This document shows positions 53,817 to 63,064 of a stretch of 64,000 nucleotides of DNA, piece after piece. Each line of letters begins with the position of its first letter. The first letter of the stretch is position 1. The position numbers were made by a program, and so were the translations under genes. The notes under the pieces were generated by a model, which searched no databases, was not told the DNA's origin, and was given only the letters and a program-made list of their open reading frames with translations. The stretch covers positions 124,001 to 188,000 of the forward strand of contig CAVWUT010000015.1 of assembly GCA_963758285.1 (NCBI GenBank), read 5' to 3'. Origin of the DNA: DASVWZ01 sp963758285. Lineage in GTDB: Bacteria > Acidobacteriota > Terriglobia > Terriglobales > Acidobacteriaceae.

Positions 53817-54398
53817 CTAAGCCGAACTGGCCGTCGAGCCGTGGCTGGATCCTCGCAAGCGCTGCCCCACAGTCAGAACGTAGTGCAGCCCGGAAATAAT
53901 GGTGAAGGCGAAGGTCGCCCGCAAAAAAGTCAACCGGGCAATCGACACCCAGCGAGTCCGATCCACTTCCAGCAACAGCACAAAGAACACCGCCGCCACT
54001 TGGGCAAACGTATTCGCCTTGCCAAAGATGCTCGGCCGGAAGTCGCGCAGCCCCGCAATGGCATACAGCACGGCGCTGGCGCAGAGAATCGACATGTCGC
54101 GGCTGAACACCAGCACCGTGAACTTCCAGGGAATTTTGTGAAGAATCGAAAGCACCAGAAACACGGTGCTGAGCAGAAGTTTGTCGGCAATCGGATCCAG
54201 ATATTGCCCCAGAACTGTCTGTTGCCGAAGCGTGCGGGCCAGCAAGCCGTCGAGCCCGTCGCTGAGTCCGGCCAGCACAAACAGCGCGAGCGCCCAGGAA
54301 TAGCGGCCTTCCACCAGCTTGATGATGATGAATGGCAGGAACACCATCCGCAACAGCGTGAGCTGGTTGGGCGCGGTCAGGAGTTGAGAAAATTTCAA
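53817..54398 (-). CDS. pgsA: CDP-diacylglycerol--glycerol-3-phosphate 3-phosphatidyltransferase
   Basis: 193 aa with several TMs. 'LSDGLDGLLARTLRQQTVLG' followed by 'QYLDPIADKLL' is the CDP-alcohol phosphotransferase motif (D-G-x2-A-R-x8-G-x3-D-x3-D). Makes phosphatidylglycerophosphate for PG and cardiolipin. It overlaps the stop of the upstream gene (ATGA). Confidence 0.88.
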   Translation of the reverse strand: MKFSQLLTAPNQLTLLRMVFLPFIIIKLVEGRYSWALALFVLAGLSDGLDGLLARTLRQQTVLGQYLDPIADKLLLSTVFLVLSILHKIPWKFTVLVFSRDMSILCASAVLYAIAGLRDFRPSIFGKANTFAQVAAVFFVLLLEVDRTRWVSIARLTFLRATFAFTIISGLHYVLTVGQRLRGSSHGSTASSA

Positions 54399-54715
54399 TG
54401 CTGCTCCTCGCTGGGCTGCAGGTTCGCAGCCGTTTGGCGAAGCAGCAGAGTCAGCGGATCCTGGCCGGTTTTGCTCTGGAAGCGCTGCGACAGCGAAGTA
54501 ATGTTGCCGTCGGGAAGGTCGAGTTCGATGCGCTCGATGCGGTGCATGGGAAAGAACACGACACTCGGCGAAAAGGGCTCCGCGTCCTTCACCATCAACA
54601 CCAGGTCCTCAAAAGAAGCCAGTTCAATTCCCGCCAGGCTTAGTCCTTCCGGAGCCAGGGCAAGAATGGCGCCCCAGAATTTTTCCCGTGGATTCCCCAG
54701 CGTGACCACAACCAT
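54395..54715 (-). CDS. Small conserved-looking protein of unknown function
   Basis: 106 aa from the ATG at 54715. 'MVVVTLGNPREKFWGAILAL', 'LASFEDLVLMVKD', 'FFPMHRIERIELDLPDGNI'. No signal peptide. Coupled to pgsA by ATGA overlap. The frame extends upstream to 54814; the chosen start looks like the domain start. Function unknown. Confidence 0.65.
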   Translation of the reverse strand: MVVVTLGNPREKFWGAILALAPEGLSLAGIELASFEDLVLMVKDAEPFSPSVVFFPMHRIERIELDLPDGNITSLSQRFQSKTGQDPLTLLLRQTAANLQPSEEQH

Positions 54716-54854
54716 GGTCGCGGGTCGGAACGGACCGCGGCCCGTAGGATTCAACTCGGCTGGATTTGTCGGAGGCACGGAAAGATTGTCGCCGGGGAAG
54801 ACGCAACTTTGCAACTGTGGCAGAACGGCCCGACGGGCACCCAGAGCGCTGCCG

Positions 54855-55082
54855 CTATAGATCTCGAACCAGCGGTGAATCGGTCATCCGGAAACGCGTT
54901 CGTACGTGCTCGGAAAGCAGTTCGATCGCCGGGCGATTGGAAACCGGATCGCATCGGGTCAGGTACTTCATCGCCTCTACCAGCATCTTCTGCCCGTCCA
55001 CGTAGCGTGGGTCAGGGTTGCGTTCGCGCCGCTTGGGTCCTTGAATCTTGGGTGGAACCGGAATGGTAAAAACTTTCGCCAT
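54855..55082 (-). CDS. Small hypothetical protein
   Basis: 75 aa. 'MAKVFTIPVPPKIQGPKRRE' then 'GQKMLVEAMKYLTRCDPV'. Soluble. Lies between the lolA gene and the 54715 gene on the same strand, so probably in the same operon. No known motif. Confidence 0.6.
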   Translation of the reverse strand: MAKVFTIPVPPKIQGPKRRERNPDPRYVDGQKMLVEAMKYLTRCDPVSNRPAIELLSEHVRTRFRMTDSPLVRDL

Positions 55083-55205
55083 GTAAGTCTAGAATTCCTG
55101 CGGATGAGTGCGTTTTCTTGTCAAGTTTGTGATTCTTTTTGCAGTATAACCCAGGGGTGTCTTTTTCAGCCCAAAAATTGGACACTCGAACCCGGTCATG
55201 CACGC

Positions 55206-55910
55206 TTACCCCTGCGGCGTAACCACCTTGGTTTTCGACGTAGTTCTCAGCTTGAAAGCCGCATCGGAAATCTTCTCATTCAGCTTGAAGTCTGAATACT
55301 TTGCCAGCTTGTAGTCCCCGCCGGGCAAGAAGAGCTGTTGCTGCACCGAGATACCGCGCGCCACATCGACCCACAGCAGGATCCGATTGACATAATTGTC
55401 TTTCACCTTCTGCGATCTCGGGACCAGCTCCAGCTTCGCGGTATCCGTTCCTCCAACCTTCTCCGGGCCAACATAGTTCACCTCATACGATTTCAGCATG
55501 TCTTGCCCACTGCCGCCGAAACCAAGCACCAGGAAGCTCTCGACTGCGGCTTTGTCCTTCCCGGGTTTGTAAACCGTGACCTGATCGATTCTTGGCTGAT
55601 AAACCTGCACCTTGCTTTCGGTGAAAACCACTTGTTCCGGTGCCGGGGACGTGATGTCGGCGGCCATCTCAATTCCGTTCCCCGTTCGCCGGAAGTACAC
55701 CTTGCCTTCCTGCGTGTTGGTCTCGTCGACCACCTTCTGATATTGGTCCCAGACGAAACTCGCTTCGGTGGTGTGAAAGTTGGCAGCGGTTTGGTCCAGC
55801 TTCTGGACGATCTGGTCCAAGGGTGATTGTTGAGCCGAGGCAGAGTGGACCAGCAAGACACTGAAACCCAACCCGATGGCCGCTATTTGCAGAAGCCGGT
55901 TCAGCGCCAC
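55206..55910 (-). CDS. lolA: LolA-like outer-membrane lipoprotein carrier
   Basis: About 234 aa. Signal peptide (IAAIGLGFSVLLVHSASAQQ), then the LolA fold: 'LDQIVQKLDQTAANFHTTEASFVW', 'GKVYFRRTGNGIEMAADI' and 'VNRILLWVDVARGISVQQQ' (segments). Shuttles lipoproteins through the periplasm. A GTG 7 nt after the upstream stop is the likely start. Sits downstream of a small TM protein. Confidence 0.82.
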   Translation of the reverse strand: MALNRLLQIAAIGLGFSVLLVHSASAQQSPLDQIVQKLDQTAANFHTTEASFVWDQYQKVVDETNTQEGKVYFRRTGNGIEMAADITSPAPEQVVFTESKVQVYQPRIDQVTVYKPGKDKAAVESFLVLGFGGSGQDMLKSYEVNYVGPEKVGGTDTAKLELVPRSQKVKDNYVNRILLWVDVARGISVQQQLFLPGGDYKLAKYSDFKLNEKISDAAFKLRTTSKTKVVTPQG

Positions 55911-55917
55911 TCCCTCG

Positions 55918-56340
55918 CTACCGTTGCACCCATACTTTGTACGCCAGGATTTTCCCCAACGGATCACGAACTGCTTCATAATGTGAAATGGTAACTTCTC
56001 CGGAAATCGGCTCGATGACATTCAGCAACTGGGCGCGAATCGCAGCATCGTCTTTGCCATCCACCGCTCTTGCCTCGACCTGGTAAATGAACCCGCCCTT
56101 TTCATCGGGAGTGACGACCACTCCGGTCCGATGCGGGTTGTGTTCGACCGGTTTGTCCTTGAAGTTGATCCAGTACGGCGACAGGAACACGAAAACGAGG
56201 ATCAGGGTCACCATCACGTCATACTGAATGGTTCCCCGCTCATGGGACCACAGGATGTAATCGCGGACGGTGCTCCATATTCCATTCCTGGGCGCGGCCG
56301 GAACGGTCGCGACTGTCGGGTTGGCTTCTGCCCGGTTCAA
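55918..56340 (-). CDS. Single-pass membrane protein, unknown function
   Basis: 140 aa. Cytosolic N-terminus, TM ('DVMVTLILVFVFLSPYWINF'), then a beta-rich periplasmic part ('VVVTPDEKGGFIYQVEARAV', 'ISHYEAVRDPLGKILAYKVWVQ'). Ends 7 bp before lolA's start, so likely in the same operon. Unknown. Confidence 0.65.
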   Translation of the reverse strand: MNRAEANPTVATVPAAPRNGIWSTVRDYILWSHERGTIQYDVMVTLILVFVFLSPYWINFKDKPVEHNPHRTGVVVTPDEKGGFIYQVEARAVDGKDDAAIRAQLLNVIEPISGEVTISHYEAVRDPLGKILAYKVWVQR

Positions 56341-56427
56341 GGTCTATGCGCTGCTCCTCGTCTTGGCAATTTAGATGATAATCGGATTCCCCAAGCAGCA
56401 CATTTTCAATGCGCGACATTTCGTTGC

Positions 56428-57720
56428 TCAGAACTTCTTGGGAGTGATCCGGTCCGCCCCCATATGGGGCCGCAACACCTCTGGAATCAATACCGTACCG
56501 TCCGCCTGCTGGTAATTCTCCATGATCGCCACCCAAGTTCGCCCCACGGCCAAAGCGCTGCCGTTCAGCGTATGCACGAAGTCGGTCTTGTTCTTGCCTT
56601 CCGGACGATAACGGATGTTCGCCCGCCGCGCCTGGAATGCCTCAAAGTTCGAGCACGAAGAAATCTCGCGAAACAACTGCTGCCCCGGCAGCCAGACCTC
56701 AAGATCGTAAGTTTTCGCCGACGACGGTCCCATGTCTCCGGTGCACAGGGCCATGACCCGGTAATGCAACCCGAGTTTCTGCAGAACCTCTTCCGCGTCA
56801 TGCGTCAGCTTCTCGAGTTCCTGATATGAATCCTGCGGCTTCGAGAACTTCACCAGCTCGACTTTCTGAAACTGGTGCTGCCGAATAATGCCGCGCACAT
56901 CCTTCCCGTATGATCCCGCCTCGCTGCGAAAGCACGGAGTGTACGCGGTCAGCGAAATCGGCAGCCGCGCCGCGTCGAGCACTTCGTCGCGATACATATT
57001 GGTCACCGGAACCTCAGCCGTCGGAATCAGCCACAAATCTTTCTCGCCGTGCGGCACTCGGAACGAGTCAGCCGCAAACTTGGGCAGCTGACCGGTGCCG
57101 TACATCGAATCCGAATTCACCAGATACGGCGGCAGGACCTCCGTATACCCCTGCGGCCCAACGTGCAGATCGAGCATGAAGTTGGCCAACGCCCGTTCCA
57201 TTCGAGCGCCCAAATCCCAGTACACCGCAAAACGCGCCCCAGTCAGCTTTACTGCGCGTTCCAGATCGAGCACACCGAGTTGCTCGCCCAGTTCCCAGTG
57301 CGGTTTTGCAGTGAAGTCAAAATTCGGCGGGGCGCCCCAGCGCCGGACTTCGAGATTATCTTCTGGCCTGCTTCCCACCGGAACGCTCTCGTGGGGAAGA
57401 TTGGGAATCCCGGTGAGAATTTCCTGCAGACGAGTGTCATACTCTTCGGCTGCCTTTTCCAGTTCCTGGATGTTTTCGCGAAATTCCTTAGTCTGCGCGA
57501 TCAGCCAACTGGCGTCCTGCCCGGACTTTTTCAGCTTGGCAATTTCATCGGAGGCACGATTGCGTTGCGCCTTCAGGGTTTCAGCGCTGGTAATGGCCTG
57601 GCGGCGCTGCGCGTCGACCTGGACGAAATCCTTCAGCACCTCCGCAGGATTCATGCCGCGCTGGCGCAGCTTTTCCTCGACGAGTGGCACATGGTCACGA
57701 ACAAAATTCAGATCAAGCAT
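56428..57720 (-). CDS. serS: Seryl-tRNA synthetase
   Basis: Charges tRNA-Ser. 430 aa. N-terminal coiled-coil arm ('LKAQRNRASDEIAKLKKSG'), class II motif 2 ('TPCFRSEAGSYGKDVRGIIR') and motif 3 region ('GSALAVGRTWVAIMENYQQ'). 'LIPTAEVPVTNMYRDEVL' is the serine/ATP pocket. Ordinary housekeeping gene. Confidence 0.95.
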   Translation of the reverse strand: MLDLNFVRDHVPLVEEKLRQRGMNPAEVLKDFVQVDAQRRQAITSAETLKAQRNRASDEIAKLKKSGQDASWLIAQTKEFRENIQELEKAAEEYDTRLQEILTGIPNLPHESVPVGSRPEDNLEVRRWGAPPNFDFTAKPHWELGEQLGVLDLERAVKLTGARFAVYWDLGARMERALANFMLDLHVGPQGYTEVLPPYLVNSDSMYGTGQLPKFAADSFRVPHGEKDLWLIPTAEVPVTNMYRDEVLDAARLPISLTAYTPCFRSEAGSYGKDVRGIIRQHQFQKVELVKFSKPQDSYQELEKLTHDAEEVLQKLGLHYRVMALCTGDMGPSSAKTYDLEVWLPGQQLFREISSCSNFEAFQARRANIRYRPEGKNKTDFVHTLNGSALAVGRTWVAIMENYQQADGTVLIPEVLRPHMGADRITPKKF

Positions 57721-57776
57721 GGAAGATAACTACTCTATCGAAAACAGGGGCGGGATGCACGCGGCAGCCCTCGCAA

Positions 57777-58157
57777 TCAGATTCTTCCTCGAATCTCGAT
57801 GATTTTTCGGCGATCGCGTTTGGATGGCCGGCCTGCCGGTAATTCTTCGAATTGCTTCATTGCCCTGCGCTCCGCCGCCACCTTCGTGCGCAACTCCCGG
57901 CTTGCATCCGTCTCGCGGTAAAGGGTTTGAGCAACCGAAGCCGGGCCGCGTACGTCACTGAGAAGCAGGACTTCCACCTGAAACTCGCCGCCGTCATTTA
58001 CCACTCTCAACATGTCTCCAATCCGAACTTCGCGGGCAGGTTTGGCGGGCTGCCCACTGGATTGAATTCTGCCAAGCTCGCAGGCGCGAGCAGCCAGCGC
58101 TCGCGTCTTGAAAAATCTTGCGGCCCAAAGCCACTTGTCCATCCGCACGTTTCCCAT
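57777..58157 (-). CDS. S4-domain RNA-binding protein (Hsp15-like)
   Basis: 126 aa. 'VRMDKWLWAARFFKTRALAA' and 'VRIGDMLRVVNDG' form the S4 domain typical of heat-shock protein 15, which binds stalled 50S subunits. The basic tail 'RPSKRDRRKIIEIRG' fits. Start at 58157 (MDKW at 58142 is an alternative). Divergent from pyrD. Confidence 0.85.
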   Translation of the reverse strand: MGNVRMDKWLWAARFFKTRALAARACELGRIQSSGQPAKPAREVRIGDMLRVVNDGGEFQVEVLLLSDVRGPASVAQTLYRETDASRELRTKVAAERRAMKQFEELPAGRPSKRDRRKIIEIRGRI

Positions 58158-58279
58158 GGACCTATTTTGCTACAGTTGCCGGATTCCAGGCGAAATCGGA
58201 ACACATAACTTACCTTTGCTCTCAAATCTCAGCCCTCCGTTTTGGCACTTCCCCTCGCCCGCGATACACTACATTCGCG

Positions 58280-59224
58280 ATGACCGCTTCTCGCGCAAGC
58301 AGCCGCAATCCCGATCTCAGTGTCAACCTCGCCGGAATCACTCTCAAGAACCCGGTCATCGGCGCTAGCGGCACCTTCGGATACGGCATCGAGTTTGAAG
58401 ATGTCGTCCATCTCGGCAAACTGGGTGGCCTGGTAGTGAAAGGCCTTTCCCGCGAACCGATGGCTGGCAACCCGCCGCCGCGGCTCTATGAAACTGCCGC
58501 CGGAATGCTGAATGCCATTGGCTTACAGAACATCGGAGCGCGGGCGTTCATCGACGAAAAATTGCCCAAACTGCGCGAACTCAAAGACGTCGTGGTTTTC
58601 GCGAACGTGTTCGGCTACACGCGCGAAGACTACGAACACACCATCCAGATTCTGAATGAGGGCGAAGGCATCGCCGCCTACGAACTGAACGTTTCCTGCC
58701 CCAACACGGCTCAGGGCGGCATACAGTTTGGCAGCGATCCCCGTCTGCTCGACGAAGTAGTCTCCCTTGCCAAGCGCACGGCGAAGCGGCCGCTGATCGT
58801 AAAGCTTTCTCCGAACGTCACCAGCATCGCGCAGATGGCGCGCGTGGCGCAGGAGGCCGGCGCCGACGCGGTCTCCCTGGTCAACACGTTCCTGGCGATG
58901 GGCATCGACGCCGAAACCCGCAAGCCCCGCATCGCCAACATCACCGCCGGACTTTCCGGTCCTGCCATCAAGCCCATCGCGCTGCGCATGGTCTACGATG
59001 CGGCGAAAGCGGTGAAGATTCCCGTCATCGGCATGGGCGGAATTTCCACTGCCGTCGACGCGGTGGAATTCATGCTGGCGGGGGCCACCGCGGTGCAGAT
59101 CGGCACCGCCAGTTACTGGGATCCGTGCGCCACCGAAAAGATCGTGGAGGAACTGGAGACCTGGTGCGTGGACCACAAAGTGGAGAAGCTGGCCAGCCTT
59201 ACCGGCGGATTGGTGATTGAGTAG
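58280..59224 (+). CDS. pyrD: Dihydroorotate dehydrogenase, class 1B type
   Basis: Pyrimidine synthesis, fourth step. 314 aa, FMN barrel. 'GITLKNPVIGASGTFGYG', 'NPPPRLYETAAGMLNAIGLQ', catalytic Cys in 'ELNVSCPNTAQGGIQFGSDP', 'IVKLSPNVTSIAQMARVAQE', and 'IGMGGISTAVDAVEFMLAGA' for the FMN phosphate. A class 1B enzyme would need a PyrK partner, which is not next to it. The ATG at 58280 has no strong SD; the frame is open to 58118. Confidence 0.92.
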   Translation: MTASRASSRNPDLSVNLAGITLKNPVIGASGTFGYGIEFEDVVHLGKLGGLVVKGLSREPMAGNPPPRLYETAAGMLNAIGLQNIGARAFIDEKLPKLRELKDVVVFANVFGYTREDYEHTIQILNEGEGIAAYELNVSCPNTAQGGIQFGSDPRLLDEVVSLAKRTAKRPLIVKLSPNVTSIAQMARVAQEAGADAVSLVNTFLAMGIDAETRKPRIANITAGLSGPAIKPIALRMVYDAAKAVKIPVIGMGGISTAVDAVEFMLAGATAVQIGTASYWDPCATEKIVEELETWCVDHKVEKLASLTGGLVIE

Positions 59225-59369
59225 GGCGTGTCCCGTGCCAACCTCCGGCTGCGCCTGCCACCTGTTCCTCTTGGCGATCTTTGCTAGACCTCAGCGCACT
59301 TGGCGGTCAAGTTGTTTTTTGCCGGCGCCAACCTAATTAGGGGATTAGAATTCCACTGGGGGCAACCCA

Positions 59370-59765
59370 ATGAGCATCCCTGCCACAAACATTGGAATCA
59401 CCAACCTAGGCCAGATCGCCATCAATGTGCATGACATCGAACGGGCTATCAACTTCTATCGCGACATCCTTGGACTGCCGCTCTTGTTCACCGCCGGCAA
59501 GCTGGCCTTCTTCAACTGCGGCGGCGTCCGCATGATGCTCGACACTCCCGAGAAGCCTGAGTTCGATCATCCCAGCTCGATTCTCTACTTCGCCGTGCCC
59601 GACATCAAATCTGCGCACCGGCAGATGCAACAGAGCGCGGTAAAATTCGAGGACGAGCCGCACCTCGTCGCAAAAATGCCGGACCACGATCTCTGGATGA
59701 CCTTCTTCCGCGATTCCGAAAATAATCTGCTCGCCCTGATGAGCGAAGTGAAACGCGCGGCGTGA
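59370..59765 (+). CDS. VOC-superfamily (glyoxalase-like) protein
   Basis: 131 aa. 'LGQIAINVHDIERAINFYRD' and 'ILYFAVPDIKSAHRQMQQ' show the two beta-alpha-beta-beta-beta halves, with 'HDLWMTFFRDSENNLLALM' ending the second. Single metal-site VOC enzyme or bleomycin-resistance-like protein; substrate unknown. Confidence 0.85.
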   Translation: MSIPATNIGITNLGQIAINVHDIERAINFYRDILGLPLLFTAGKLAFFNCGGVRMMLDTPEKPEFDHPSSILYFAVPDIKSAHRQMQQSAVKFEDEPHLVAKMPDHDLWMTFFRDSENNLLALMSEVKRAA

Positions 59766-59796
59766 AGGCAGCCCGTCACCTGATTGCCTTGCTGAC

Positions 59797-59872
59797 GTCA
59801 TCCCGAGCAGAGCCGTTCTTCAGGCGGAGCGAGAGCCTGCCCCGAGCAAGCGCAGCGCGCCGAGGGGGATCT
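59797..59872. repeat. GTCATCCCGAGC-type intergenic repeat
   Basis: 'acgtcatcccgagcagag' ... 'cgccgagggggatctcgc' matches the form of the repeat at 2085-2133, in degenerate state. It lies between the VOC gene and the 59999 gene. Confidence 0.4.
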
Positions 59873-59998
59873 CGCGCGCATCGCCATGACAGCAGAAAAG
59901 CAAATGCACAATTACCGCACCCTCCGGAACCGGGTGAATCCCCGCGCTCTTTGCTATGATCGAGACTTCCAAAGGAATTTTTTCCCAGGGAGGCATTC

Positions 59999-60217
59999 AT
60001 GAACGAGACACCGGCCACTCCAACGGGCGCGCGCCGTAACGAGGACATCGCCCTCGACCTCATGAAGTTTGTCGCCATGACCACCGGCTATGGCCGAACG
60101 AGCTCTACCGGCGTTGGCTTTCAGGGCGGAGGTGCAGCGGCCAAGCCGGAAGACTACGCGGAGCAACTGCTCGTGCTCTACGCCAAGTGCCGGCAGGCCG
60201 TGCAAGGCGAAAAGTAG
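59999..60217 (+). CDS. Small hypothetical protein
   Basis: 72 aa, ATG with GGGAGG 6 nt upstream. 'ALDLMKFVAMTTGYG' and 'DYAEQLLVLYAKCRQAVQG' helical segments around a Gly/Ser-rich stretch. Soluble. Unknown; convergent with the Lys-rich gene. Confidence 0.6.
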   Translation: MNETPATPTGARRNEDIALDLMKFVAMTTGYGRTSSTGVGFQGGGAAAKPEDYAEQLLVLYAKCRQAVQGEK

Positions 60218-60268
60218 AGCCGCAGCCCGTGGCGGACTGCGGCTTCGTCACGATCAGGCTGAGCCCAA

Positions 60269-60658
60269 CTAGCGGCGTTTCTTGCCAGCTTTTTTCTTCG
60301 CCTTCTTGGGCGCTTTCTTTTTTGAAGCCGCTTTCTTTTTCGGAGCAGCCTTCTTCTTCGCTTTCTTCGCGGCCTTCTTGGCCGCTTTCTTTTTTGGAGC
60401 CGCTTTCTTCGCGGCCTTCTTCGCCGGCTTCTTCCCGCCCGACGAAGAACCGCCTCCGGCTGCTGCCGGCGGTGCCGGTGCCGGCGCCGGTGCCGGTGCT
60501 TCCACTTCGATGTCCAACTCGCCTACCACGCCAGGCAATTCTGCTTCTTCTTCCTCTTCTTCGTCGTAGTCTTCCTCAAGTGATTCGCTAAAGCCAGCGC
60601 CTTCTCCAAATTCGTCCATTTCGTCATCTCTTAGGTAGAGGGCTTCGTAAAAGTTCAT
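60269..60658 (-). CDS. Acidic-headed, Lys/Ala-rich histone-H1-like protein
   Basis: 129 aa. An acidic N-terminal half (FSESLEEDYDEEEEEEAEL) is followed by a Pro/Ala/Gly linker and a tail of AAKKA/APKKK-type repeats (over 40 residues of K and A). Tails of this type resemble histone H1/Hc1 proteins and bind DNA. The acidic head is unusual and could compete with DNA for the tail. ATG at 60658 with AGGAGGAG 3 nt upstream. A nucleoid role is inference. Confidence 0.8.
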   Translation of the reverse strand: MNFYEALYLRDDEMDEFGEGAGFSESLEEDYDEEEEEEAELPGVVGELDIEVEAPAPAPAPAPPAAAGGGSSSGGKKPAKKAAKKAAPKKKAAKKAAKKAKKKAAPKKKAASKKKAPKKAKKKAGKKRR

Positions 60659-60956
60659 TTCTCCTCCTGGATTTTCTCCCTGCGCTTGGGCTGCTACCGC
60701 GCAGCCCGTCTGTCCCGCACTCAATAACACAACCGAAAACTTTACCGCACTCGCCTCAGAAGGCCGCGATTATAGCACAGCAGTTTTTCGCTCCGCAGTA
60801 ACAGTAATCCGAGCAGCAAGGTTTTTTCAAGGGGATCACAAGGCAAAAAAGTGGAGTCAGCAGTCAGGGGTCAGAAGTCAGCACTCCGTGGCCAGTGATT
60901 AACAGTCCGCAGGGCCTGACTCCTGACTACCGGCTACTGCCTCCTGAATTCTGGGC
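60659..60956. other. Intergenic region with word repeat
   Basis: No gene. Holds the leader of the Lys-rich gene and the inverted word repeat at 60852-60945. Confidence 0.5.
60852..60945. repeat. Inverted word-repeat element (AGTCAGGAGTCAG type), solo
   Basis: Left arm GGAGTCAGCAGTCAGGGGTC (60853-60872) onward, right arm CCTGACTCCTGACTAC near 60915-60930. Same word as the four-helix cassette arms. Confidence 0.75.
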
Positions 60957-62861
60957 CTACCGGCTGGGCGTGCCGATCAGCAGAATCATTCCCGGCCGCA
61001 GCACGGCCACATTGCGGTTGGTTTCCTTCAGTGCGGCTACGGTGGTGTTGTAGTTGCTGGCAATGGAGTACAAGGTTTCTCCCCGCTGCACCTTATGCCG
61101 CACCACTTTGTTGGCATTTTCCGCACGCAACTTGTTTCCATGCTTGGCTTTAGAAGCCGCCACGTTGGGCTCGCGCAGGCTGGGGGACACTGGCAGATGC
61201 ACGTATAAGACCCGCCGCCCGCTCAGGCTGCTCCCCTTCAGGTGGTTCCATCGCCGGACCATCGACGCGGGAACGCCAAAATTGTCCGCCACGGTCTCCA
61301 CCGTATCCCCCTTGTGGACTTTGTACGCCGTAGCACGCCGCGAGTAGCTCACCACGTCCTCGCCGAAGGGATGCTTGCCGGCGGCGACAGGAATGATCAA
61401 ATTGCTTTCCAGCTGCAAATCGCTGTCTCCGTCAAGGTGATTGGCTTGTGCAATCGCCTGTCTGGAAGTGTTGTAGCGGCGTGCCAGGGTGCTCAAGGTG
61501 TCCCCGGGGGCTACCTTGTGGTAGCGCCACCACACTCGCATGTCCGGCGGAATCTCGGCAATCGTTTGGAGATAGCGGTCTTTGGTTCCGGCTGGCAAAT
61601 GAAGTTCGAACTGCTGATCCTTCGGCGTGGTCAGTCGCAACAGGCTCGGGTTCAGCTCCTGCAAGGTAGCGGCGGTTGAGTCTACACATTCGGCTACCAA
61701 CCTCAGATCGACCGGGTAGTCGATTCTTACCGTTTCAAAGGATTCCGGTTTTTCTGGAATCACATCCTGCAATCCATATTGCTCAGGGTTCTTGGCCATG
61801 ATGGTGACGGCCAGAATGATCGGCACATAGTTCCGGGTTTCCTTCGGGAGCACGTTCCTCTTATACAGCTCCCAGAAGTCCGCATAGCCGGTTCGCTTCA
61901 CAGCATTCTGCACGGTCCCTGGACCGGAGTTGTACGCCGCCATCGCCAGATACCAGTCCCCAAACTCGGCATAGAGGTCTTTCAAATGGTGTGCTGCCGC
62001 CCGGGTCGCCTTCTCCGGGTCTTGACGCTCATCCACCCACCAGTCCCGCTCCAGCCTGTATGCCGTCGCCCGGCTCGCCATGAATTGCCAAATGCCTCGC
62101 GCCCCAGCCCGCGATAGCGCCAGGGGGTGGAAACCCGATTCCGCCTGCGCCAGATAGATCAAGTCCTGGGGTACGCCTTCCTGCTGCAGAATCCGCTGGA
62201 TCATCTCCCGGTATTGTCCGCTGCGAGCCAGCGCGCGCTCCAACGTTCCTTTCCCGCGGGTGGAAAAGTAATTGATGTAGCCGGCCACCGGATCAGTCAT
62301 CATCAAAGGCAGGTCCGAGTGTGTCGCCTTGATTTCCGCTTCTGCCTTTGCCCGAATATTTGGGTCTACCGAGTAAGTTGCTTCATTAGCTTCGTCGATC
62401 GGCGCCGGTTCGGATTTCTGTTCGCTGAAGCCGTCCCCCTGCTGCAAGGCTTGCACTTCCAGGCTGCTTGTACCCTCCGTAACCCGGTCGAATTCCGTTT
62501 GCAATCGATCGTCGGTGCGAACATCGATCCCACTGCTTAGCAACAGGTTGAATGCGTTATCAAAATTTTGTTTCGCCGACTCCAGATGTCCGGCCAGATA
62601 CTCATCCTGTCCAGCCTGGTATTCCTTCTCTACTTGTCCGATGAGTTCACCTACCGGATCTGGTTTGGCCTCGGGCTGCGACTGCGAGGGGTCTGCAGCT
62701 TGCATCTCTGGAGCTGGGGTAGACACGGGAGTGGGGGCAACCGCTGGGGCAGTCGCCTGAGCGGGCAGCAACGCGTTTGGCCGCTGGGCAGTCTGGCATG
62801 CACTGCCGACCAGCAAGAGAACCATGCCCAGAGTGGCCAGATGATATTTTGCAATCTTCAT
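60957..62861 (-). CDS. mltD: MltD-like lytic transglycosylase with LysM repeats
   Basis: 634 aa lipoprotein (LATLGMVLLLVGSACQTA, lipobox SAC). SLT domain about 200-330: catalytic Glu in 'AQAESGFHPLALSRAGARGI', 'MAAYNSGPGTVQNAVKRTG'. Three C-terminal LysM modules ('YHKVAPGDTLSTLARRYNTS', 'YKVHKGDTVETVADNFGV', 'HKVQRGETLYSIASNYNTT'). Cleaves peptidoglycan glycan strands. LysM anchor the enzyme to the wall. Confidence 0.92.
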   Translation of the reverse strand: MKIAKYHLATLGMVLLLVGSACQTAQRPNALLPAQATAPAVAPTPVSTPAPEMQAADPSQSQPEAKPDPVGELIGQVEKEYQAGQDEYLAGHLESAKQNFDNAFNLLLSSGIDVRTDDRLQTEFDRVTEGTSSLEVQALQQGDGFSEQKSEPAPIDEANEATYSVDPNIRAKAEAEIKATHSDLPLMMTDPVAGYINYFSTRGKGTLERALARSGQYREMIQRILQQEGVPQDLIYLAQAESGFHPLALSRAGARGIWQFMASRATAYRLERDWWVDERQDPEKATRAAAHHLKDLYAEFGDWYLAMAAYNSGPGTVQNAVKRTGYADFWELYKRNVLPKETRNYVPIILAVTIMAKNPEQYGLQDVIPEKPESFETVRIDYPVDLRLVAECVDSTAATLQELNPSLLRLTTPKDQQFELHLPAGTKDRYLQTIAEIPPDMRVWWRYHKVAPGDTLSTLARRYNTSRQAIAQANHLDGDSDLQLESNLIIPVAAGKHPFGEDVVSYSRRATAYKVHKGDTVETVADNFGVPASMVRRWNHLKGSSLSGRRVLYVHLPVSPSLREPNVAASKAKHGNKLRAENANKVVRHKVQRGETLYSIASNYNTTVAALKETNRNVAVLRPGMILLIGTPSR

Positions 62862-63064
62862 CGTTATCTACAACTTACCCGCAACTGCTCCACGAATTTA
62901 CACAAACCCAGCTTATGCTACTACCCTCATTTTGACGGGTCAACCGGCAATCCCGGTGGCCAGAGTTACTTTTGGAACCGGTCCCGGGTATTACGCGGAA
63001 TGGTTACTCCGGTTCCCGCCATGTGGCTCATGCCTTGGCAATACCGTGAAAAGTCTCCCGCGTC

